64,000 nt of DNA, from the NCBI RefSeq assembly GCF_003171515.1, contig NC_089396.1:434001-498000 (forward strand), written 5' to 3'. The stretch is from Pyrenophora tritici-repentis. Taxonomy: Eukaryota; Ascomycota; Dothideomycetes; Pleosporales; Pleosporaceae. Below the pieces are notes generated by a model that did no database searches, was not told where the DNA came from, and worked only from the letters and a program-made list of their open reading frames with translations. This document shows positions 57,043 to 64,000 of the stretch, piece after piece. The position numbers were made by a program, and so were the translations under genes. Positions within the stretch are counted from its first letter, which is position 1; each line of letters starts with the position of its first letter.

Positions 57043-57907
57043 TGCTGGCTGTTGATCCTAGCTATCTCAGGTCAGCTTGAGTTCAAATGCGCCTAAGTCA
57101 ACATGTATATAGGTCCAGAGTCTTTGGCAAGTGCGGCGAGGTTCAGAAACGACTGCGGAGGTTGGGCGCTTGTGGGGCTGTACTGATAATGTTGTGTTCC
57201 AAGGTATGGCCAGAATGCATGAGCAGCGAGCGCACCAAAGATAGAGAAAGAGAGAGCGTTTGCTGTGGGGTTGAAGTGGGGCAACGCAGATTAAGTAGTG
57301 TGTTGCTACAGCTACCCCCACGAAACTCCATGTTGAGCTGCTTGGTGGCAGCGAAGAAAAGCGGGGCCATTCAAGTAAAGGTGAGTAAGACTGGTAGAGG
57401 CATTAGCAACCCAAATGCCATAACGAAGACGCAGAAACGAGTCAAGGTGACTGTGAGATAAAGGTGCGACATGCTATGAAGAGAACCAGGCGTTTGTTTT
57501 GTTGTTGGTGGGGTACCCTGAGAAAAGTAGTGCAGGAAGGAGCCTTGACCTATGGTCACGTGCGCGTCAAGATTGCACACCGACAGATAGCATTGAGTGG
57601 AAAGCCAGACCAATAAAAGTAAGAAATTATGATATTATTTGTAAAAGAAACCCGGTAAGGAGTGTGGGTAAAACGCCCAAAAGGAAATCCCAAAAGTGCC
57701 GTCCCATTATGACAATCTAGGTCCGAAGTTGTGGTAGAGAGTAAAGGAAAACCTCGGGTAACTTATGATGTGTAGCCGGATATACAACTCCAAAAGACAC
57801 ACCAAGGAAAAGGCGTCGCATCGTTGCACATAACGCATAACATCTTGTACATGTATACGCACACAGGCTGATAGTGTGTAGTGACCCAGGACAAAAAGAA
57901 AACAAAA
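57043..57907. other. Intergenic, nothing recognised
   Basis: Promoter side of the 404-residue gene and 3' side of the next minus-strand gene. Confidence 0.5.
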
Positions 57908-59728
57908 TTAATAACGGACGACTGGCGACGCACTTGGGCCAGTGTCTTGGACGAGCATACCTTCCTTGATACCCTCCTTCTCCATCTTATGCATCCAGTC
58001 CTCCTTTTTCTCCTTCTTATGTATCCACCCTTTGAAAATCTTCTTCAATTTCGACTTCTGCTCTTCCTTTCCTGATGATTTGGGCTCGGTGGAAGTCGTT
58101 CTGTGGGCCCGTAGATCTGAACTCGAATGGGAGATGGCACCACCTGTACTCCTGTTGCTATTTGAAGCAGATTGGCTGCTTCCACTTTTCGCTCGAGTGT
58201 GGGTGCTGGAACCCAGCTCCAGGCGGTGGTCGAGGTTGGTAGTGGACGACCAGTTGGTCATTATCTGATGGGCATTTGCTGGGCTGTTCGGAACCGTTCT
58301 TGATGTTTGGGGAATGGACTGAGAGCCCTGTTTACGTGAAGAGTTGTGGGCGGGGAAGCTGTGGTCGGACTTCAACACCAGAGCATCAGGCACATTATGT
58401 CTCTGTTTACGCGGAGGGGGGGACTGCTCTTCATGCGATCGCATAACGCTTGCAATGTGTGTTCCAGTAGTTGGTGATTTTGGCGATTTCTGTGCCGCAA
58501 CCATTTCTGCTTGTGGCTGCTGGGGGTCCTTCCAAGAGTCGAGACTTGGCAGTGGTGGCAACTCTCTGTTCAGGTTGAGACCGTTGGACTCGGACTTTCT
58601 AGGTTGGGCTTCATCGGTGGTTGATCCCTTTGATGTACCTGGCCTGCTGTTACTCCTCGAGCTCGACCGGCGAGGGACCCAGCCACGCCAGCCCGAATTT
58701 GAGCCATTGCGAGAGACGCCCTGGCCTTCGTTTGTGGAAGCCGAACGGAGGGATTCCTTGGACTGCGCACGGCTCAGGGCGCGACTTCGAGAACCCGGGA
58801 AGACGTATTCTTTGACACTGCTTTTGATGCTTGCTGTGCGGCTGAGAGGGGAGGGTCGGCCTGGGCGGTCGGAGGCGTCCTGGTGGTGCTTCTTCTTGTC
58901 TAGCTCCCGGCGCATCCACTCGGTGGCTTGTGCATCTGCGGCTGCAGCAGGATCGGAGTGGTGGGAAGTCCGATTTGTGTTCTTGCCGGATGACACAGTC
59001 GCATTCGCAAAGTTAGATGCGACTGCCACGGGCAGCGTGATGCTCTCGTCGGAATCGTTTCGGAAGTTTGCTGGTCGGGGCATGTCCATGGACGCCTTGC
59101 CGTTGACTTTGAGCTTTTCCTCCCTCTGTGCATCCCGTTCGTCGAGCCAGCCAAAGTCGGTGCGCTTGCGACTGCTATTGGTGCGCGCAGGTGGCTCGCC
59201 GCCATATGCCCTGGCTTTGATCTCCAAATCTGCTTTTGCTCGCGTCCGCGTCTTGGTGCTGGGTTTGCGTGGCAGGAACGACGTCGTGGCAGTATCCATG
59301 GGCGCACCCGTAGGCATGCGGACATTGACTTGGGCGGGCTTTGATCTGTTTTCTTGCTGCGGCTTGCTCTCCTTGCGCAGTCCCAGTCCGCCAAAATCGA
59401 GCTTCGGGTCCGTATTCTCCATGCCATGATCGGACGGCTTGAAGTTTTGTAAGATGAGCTTACAGGCTGAGCGGAGCTCTTGGTCCGTCTGCGCATCGAG
59501 GACACGGCGGTTGATAAAAGGTGAATTGTCGCATATGCTATCCTTGGAAGTATGTCTCTTGTGTGTGGCAGACTGTGTTGGCGTCAGTTCAGGCGTCGGC
59601 TTTTCCTTCAGCTCAGCCTTGGAGGCAACCTTCTACAGCATAGTTAGCTACTACGGTCAAGTTTGAGCAGCCTAGGTGGGGGCGCGTACGACAGGTGCCA
59701 AGTTGAATGAGAACTTTCGCTTCATCAT
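57908..59728 (-). CDS. Orphan Ser/Arg-rich, mostly disordered protein
   Basis: Exons 59690-59728 and 57908-59632 (57-bp intron, GTACGC...CTGTAG) give 587 residues. The first exon adds MMKRKFSFNLAPV; without it the frame would start inside. A predicted helical part (QELRSACKLILQNFKPSD) near residue 60 is followed by long low-complexity stretches with SRTASIK, RRSSSRSNSRPG and similar kinase-site-like patches. The C-terminus is strongly basic and helical (KLKKIFKGWIHKKEKKEDW). No catalytic domain, signal peptide or membrane segment is seen. Similar proteins occur across Dothideomycetes as far as I recall; the function is unknown. Confidence 0.75.
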
Positions 59729-61001
59729 ATTGGATACTGGGGGCGGGCGTCTATGGCACAGCTATGTCGAGATGGAATACCAGGTGGAATATTCGCGAAC
59801 AAGGACGTATGTATAAGTCTGGCTGTAGTGAATAAGCGTGACGACAGTCGGGGACTGTGCACGGCTGCGGCGACAGCGTTACGAGTGCACGGTATTGTCC
59901 AAGTAAAGTTGGGTCGACTAGTAATGAGGGAATCAAGCTACTGCTCCTGCTGCATTGGTAGAGGAGGCGCAACCACCGGGAAAGGGTGCAAACGGGAGGG
60001 CAGCAAGAAAACACTGGCGATGCGCAACCAAGTGACCTGCATGGGGAACGCCAGGGACAATAAGGCAGGCGTTATGGAGTAGGATAGCCTGTGGTGCCGT
60101 CCAGCCTGCAGGCCAGGAGGTGGTGGAGTTTCAGACGGCAGCTAGAGTCTGAACAGGGAGCGTCTGGCCGCTTAGCACTGGGTCCAGGTCTGGACGCCAT
60201 CACTGGAGACACAGCCAATTACCGGGCTGGGCCCAAGATGGCTGAACTGGGCTCGAAACTGTTGACAATGATTGACAATAATACAAAAGAATGTGTGCTA
60301 TACAACTCGTTCATGGCATGCGCCTCCCCATAATCACCCACCACCATCCACCACCACCCATCACCACGACCAAACATGTCTTGCACCTACAAACAACCAT
60401 CGCCTGTCGGTTCCCACACAACAGACTATTGAAAGTTAGCGGCCCTACCGGCCCCACGAATAGCAGCGCTTATGGGCCGCGGACATGACTTGGTACCTTC
60501 GATGCAGAGGCCGAATTCCAGATGCCCACTGCCTGGACAACCCCGACGGCCTGTCTTGCGCGCCTTGGCCTGCATCAGCCTGCTTTCGTGCTGCAAGTCG
60601 CGAGAACTCTACTCTCCCTGTCGAGCTGGAGCCGAACAACTGCTGGGCCTGCGGGGTGCGGTTTCACACTAAAACACACGCCATCCGCCCTCGTCGTCAG
60701 CCTCATGAACACCATTGAGCCTTTGAACAAAAGTTTCGCTGTTTCCGTCGCCGACAATAGTCTCGTGTTTTGCCTGACACGGCGCGCTCCGTGGCCAACC
60801 CTGGAATATCCCGACGGCTTAATCTGGTGCCGCGGCAGGGCCCTGGCCTGTAGACAGGCCTCGAAACGGTCGCTTCAGCTGTCTGTGTCGGGTGGAGAGA
60901 ACAGTTTATATAAGCAGATGAGCATTATGATTATGATATCATAATTAATAGAGTGGCTAGATATCATCTTCTTGTACACATCATCGACCTCCCAGCCATG
61001 C
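59729..61001. other. Intergenic, short CCA-rich repeat, no gene
   Basis: A CCACCA/CCATCC-type run lies at about 60336-60370. Frames at 60.48-60.95 kb look non-coding. Confidence 0.45.
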
Positions 61002-61390
61002 TCAACGACCAGGACCCGCCATACCCCTTGGGCCGCACTTGCTCGGCATCCCGCACTTTTGCTTGAATTCTTCCTGGTCAGATCTAGACAATCCGAAACA
61101 TTGGAAGTGCCCCCCTTCAAAATTGATACTTGTCTGGAATACGGCTGATATGTGTTAGCTATGATTCTTGCATGATAGCTTGGATGCTTATTACCAGAAA
61201 AACCACGACAGGTATTTCTCGTCGCTTCATATTGGGAGACTCCATTACCATTCTACAATATTTAGCCTCAAGTTAATCGTCTTCTTTGTGTCTTGAAACC
61301 TACCTTACAAACGCACGCTTCATTTGTGGCGGCTACGACAACGTTACCTAGCGCCAATAGAAGAGCTGGCACACATAGGGAGAACCGCAT
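61002..61390 (-). CDS. Small cysteine-rich secreted protein, three exons
   Basis: Exons 61304-61390, 61195-61252 and 61002-61144 (87, 58 and 143 nt) give 95 residues. Introns are 51 bp (GTAGGT...TTGTAG) and 50 bp (GTAATA...ATCAG, with GCTAAC ten bases before the end). The signal peptide is about 1-20 (LCVPALLLALGNVVVA). The mature part is about 75 residues with six cysteines at positions 26, 28, 44, 64, 79 and 85, an even number suited to three disulphides. Blocks are ACVCKNGNGVSQYEATRNTC, FQCFGLSRSDQEEFKQKC and KCGPRG. A TATAAA box lies about 90 bases upstream. Size, leader and cysteines fit effector-like or antimicrobial secreted proteins of fungi; that role is an inference. I do not recognise the family. 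Confidence 0.75.
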
Positions 61391-62881
61391 AGTGTTGGAA
61401 GATTGGTGTTGGAGACTTGGAAGTATTCTGTTCTTATTGGAATGACAGCTGAGTTTGTTGCGAGTATGGTAGAACGGGACTTTATAAGAGCAAGACAAGA
61501 ATGAGTGAACCTTGAAAGGTAGGTCAAGCGTGATCAACACGTCTTCCGCTGTTGTCCGTAGAGAAAACTTGAAGGGATACGTAATATGCTTCACTCAACA
61601 TACCCAGCTACCTCCATCTCACCTCATACCTGGCCATGATCATGATCAATTCGGATCATGGTATGCGACAAGAACAAAGTGCGGCTTCCAACCGTTGTCC
61701 ATCATCTTCCACCATCGGCCAAAATTGCCCATGTTTGTCCAAAATCTACCTCGGCCTCATCTCGTGTTGGTTTGTGCACCAGCTGGTGATCGCGACATCT
61801 GTGCGAATCTTTGTCGGATATGTCACTTGGCTTACGCGGCATGCTGACCGCTCAGTAGCAGGTAATCCAGCAGAGCACGTGCAATTGTGTTTCCCCGGGT
61901 CGGTGTTCGAGTTGTTAGTCGAGTCTATTTTCGCTACCTGCCTGATTCAGGGTCTGGTCATTGCTGCCTCGTCTTCGGATCCCCTCAGTGCCAGTGCCCT
62001 TCAACGTCAAAATAAGCCTTCACCGGCTATCAATCCACCGCAGCCAATACCGCTGGCATGCGTGTCTTCATTTCGCGCGACACTTCCAATATCTTTTTCG
62101 TGGCGCAGAGACGGCTGATTCACTAGGGACCACCTAGCCGGTGGGGTAACGTGTAACCATAGTCAAGCCACTGCACCGAGCACTTGGGTTGCGATACATC
62201 CAACTAAGCCTGCCAAAGTAATAATCTTCAACGGAAGCTTTACAAAGATACACTAACTGACGCCACTCATCACCCTCTGTGGAGTAGATGGGTTCCAGCC
62301 ACCGTCCAAGTCCCCACTACATGCCATCGCGCGATTGCCACGTTGCTGGTACAAAGGTACTGTTATGGTAGTATTCGAGTCTGCAATTTGCGTTCGGACC
62401 TCTGGCACGAGATCATTCCGCGACGACCTCTGTCGTACTAACAAGCCGCATCAGCGCACACGAGCAGACGGTCTAGAACTATCAAGATTGCTCTCATCTC
62501 TCATAATATTACCAGACGATGCTATGTTCGATCAACGTGTGAGAAGAGCGACGACCACCCTAGTGCAGCAAGACGCATATCTTGATAGCGCTACTTGCCA
62601 TCATTACTAAAACCTCCAATCTACTTTGGCTATCAACGCATATTGAATGGCGCCTGAATCTGGATCACTCGTCCCGCTAGTGCAGTTGCTAGATGAAGCT
62701 GAAGAGCTTGGACTGTTGGATTGTTCGTAGTCATCATAGCTTCAACGTCAACGCTCACGGGCACAGCCGCACGAAGGCTTCCGCGTCAAGAGTCACCACT
62801 GAGCACTGACATACTATTCTTGAGAACTGGTAATGTATCGAGCGAGCAAGTTCATTTTCGTGGCGATTACACGCCATCGAC
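61391..62881. other. Intergenic, no supported gene
   Basis: Apart from the TATA box of the minus-strand gene, nothing is recognised. Frames up to about 160 codons at 61.6-62.1 kb lack any family signal. Confidence 0.4.
61481..61486 (-). promoter_or_regulatory. TATA box of the cysteine-rich secreted gene
   Basis: TATAAA on the coding strand, 91-96 bases before the ATG at 61390. Confidence 0.55.
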
Positions 62882-63553
62882 ATGAAGCATTCTGGACTAC
62901 ACACATCACAGGCATCAAGTGCTAAACTCAAGAACCCGACAAGTGCGGCAACTACTGTCTATCAGTACGCTATTCTTCTATATCTTGCACTCAGCTACAT
63001 ATTGCAAGATGACGCACAGCATGCTCAGCCCAACAAAAAGAAACCCCGAGATCAGTGTCGAACATCTAGCCCACATACATCCCCTCAGATCCCTACCCCA
63101 GCGCGAACCTACCAGACCGCATCAGCTCATGTCAAAGGTACCAGGCAAAACGAGCGATACAGTTCGTGGCAAGCTTCCCCGAAACCTTCTCAGACTAGGA
63201 GTCCAGACCAGGCGCGCTCTCGTCTACACACGCCAAGGCGGGACGATCATCCACATGGTCCTGTCAAAGCTCAAGTTACAAATGCAGGACTGGCCATTTC
63301 AAGGGTACAAATGAGCGAGGCCTGGACGTGCATGAGAGCCGTCTCCTGCATGCCGATCAAACCTTCCAATTCGAACAGCGAACAGGACCAAGGCAAGAGG
63401 CGAGTGAAGAAGGTGCGATGGGGCGTCGTACAGACCCGCGAGTTCGAGCCAGAGGCTGAAGCTGATGAAGCCACGACCAGCGAGCATGAACACAGCAGTG
63501 ACCGAACAAATGCGCGACCTGACAATGCGAGCGATACCGAAATGCGAGGGTGA
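62882..63553 (+). CDS. Orphan open frame with basic C-terminal motif
   Basis: The frame is uninterrupted for 223 codons. Residues 1-145 are Ser/Pro/Thr/His-rich and could be chance. The last 60 residues look more real: GKRRVKKVRWGVVQTREFEP resembles short basic-hydrophobic docking motifs (KKVRW...REF), followed by an acidic tail (EAEADEATTSEHEH). An overlapping frame from 63009 is also open for 100 codons, so the N-terminal exon choice is uncertain. No known domain. Confidence 0.35.
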   Translation: MKHSGLHTSQASSAKLKNPTSAATTVYQYAILLYLALSYILQDDAQHAQPNKKKPRDQCRTSSPHTSPQIPTPARTYQTASAHVKGTRQNERYSSWQASPKPSQTRSPDQARSRLHTPRRDDHPHGPVKAQVTNAGLAISRVQMSEAWTCMRAVSCMPIKPSNSNSEQDQGKRRVKKVRWGVVQTREFEPEAEADEATTSEHEHSSDRTNARPDNASDTEMRG

Positions 63554-64000
63554 CGGGCTGTGCGCGAGCTCTGGGGGCCTGCCCAGAGAGAGGGGGGAAG
63601 CATGAGATATGGGGACCTAGTGAGGGTAGTGACGGGCAGCTAAACTGATCTTCTTTACGACTATCCCCTGCCCTGATAACAGCCAGATGTTCCTTCCACT
63701 CGACAATCTTGGCAGTAGTGATCTTCGGTTTGTCCACACTGTACATGACGTACTGTTTATTGATTGCATTCTTAACTCTTGCTTAGTAAAGAACCATCGC
63801 TCTACCCAAATCGAGTAATTTTCTGCGAGTCATTCTCCGTCCTCAGTTGCGGCAAGTTTGCCACTAACCCCCCTAGGCAAGCGGTGCTGCCCCGCTCCCG
63901 CCCGATACCCCCTTCACCCTACACTTGTATTACTCCTGTACCAATACCACTGACTGGAAAATCCTTCAACGTAGCTGGACTCCTAATTCTGCATGTCTTT
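63554..64000. other. Window end, nothing recognised
   Basis: No gene or repeat supported in the final 450 bases. Confidence 0.45.

Noticed and set aside
58344..59429. A 361-codon plus-strand frame
   Set aside because: It is antisense to the 587-residue minus-strand gene, whose repeats and spliced start are coherent; the plus frame is a codon-bias shadow.
60485..60718. A 77-codon frame with several cysteines
   Set aside because: No signal peptide, no TATA box, and an equally open frame on the other strand; likely chance in GC-rich DNA.
1..64000. tRNA, rRNA, CRISPR arrays, phage or bacterial defence systems, secondary-metabolite core genes
   Set aside because: Looked for on both strands; none of the hallmark sequences or large multidomain synthases was seen.

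Overview
The window is eukaryotic and reads as a filamentous ascomycete, most likely a Pleosporales-type Dothideomycete. Genes are monocistronic, carry short introns (mostly 46-62 bp, GT...AG, often with a CTAAC-type branch site 10-20 bases before the acceptor), and include fungal families (Ecm14, Rmd1, Pik1, Atg3, Csn6, Syt1-type Sec7 protein, small secreted proteins). The class is an inference from gene content and style. No tRNA, rRNA, CRISPR array or bacterial-type operon was seen. Intron positions below were read by eye; in each recoverable gene the exon lengths sum to a multiple of three and the frame stays open across the joins.

Layout. 0-9 kb: a small two-exon protein with an internal repeat, an eight-exon amino-acid permease, a divergently transcribed orphan protein, a secreted protein, a possible relic at 7.6-8.5 kb and a small secreted protein on the minus strand. 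10-23 kb: a large ARF exchange factor (Sec7 plus PH), divergent from ECM14 (a carboxypeptidase-like pseudo-enzyme), then RMD1 and the phosphatidylinositol 4-kinase PIK1. 23-32 kb: a glycine-rich small protein, CWC15 and RRP45 (head to head), a DUF4336 protein, a membrane protein broken by two one-base homopolymer shifts, and a family X DNA polymerase. 32-37 kb: an AT-rich stretch holding the relic of a cysteine-rich secreted protein, an acyl-CoA dehydrogenase/DszC-like flavoprotein and a small secreted protein. 38-48 kb: ATG3, a gene-poor stretch with weak orphan ORFs and a PP2C-like scrap, RDS3 head to head with a pinin-domain gene, and an epoxide hydrolase. 48-64 kb: a 3.4-kb gene-free stretch, a polyol dehydrogenase, a small inverted-repeat element, CSN6, two orphan low-complexity proteins, and a previously easy-to-miss three-exon cysteine-rich secreted protein at 61.0-61.4 kb.

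How the genes relate. This is mostly housekeeping DNA: RNA processing (CWC15, RRP45, RDS3, pinin-domain gene), membrane traffic and lipid signalling (Sec7 protein, PIK1), protein turnover (ATG3, CSN6) and DNA repair (POL4-like). Small secreted proteins and relics of them lie in the gene-poor gaps. I see no new multi-gene system. The most useful new observations are the spliced cysteine-rich secreted gene, the cysteine-rich relic, a foldback element with a second half-copy 48 kb away, and the double homopolymer frameshift.
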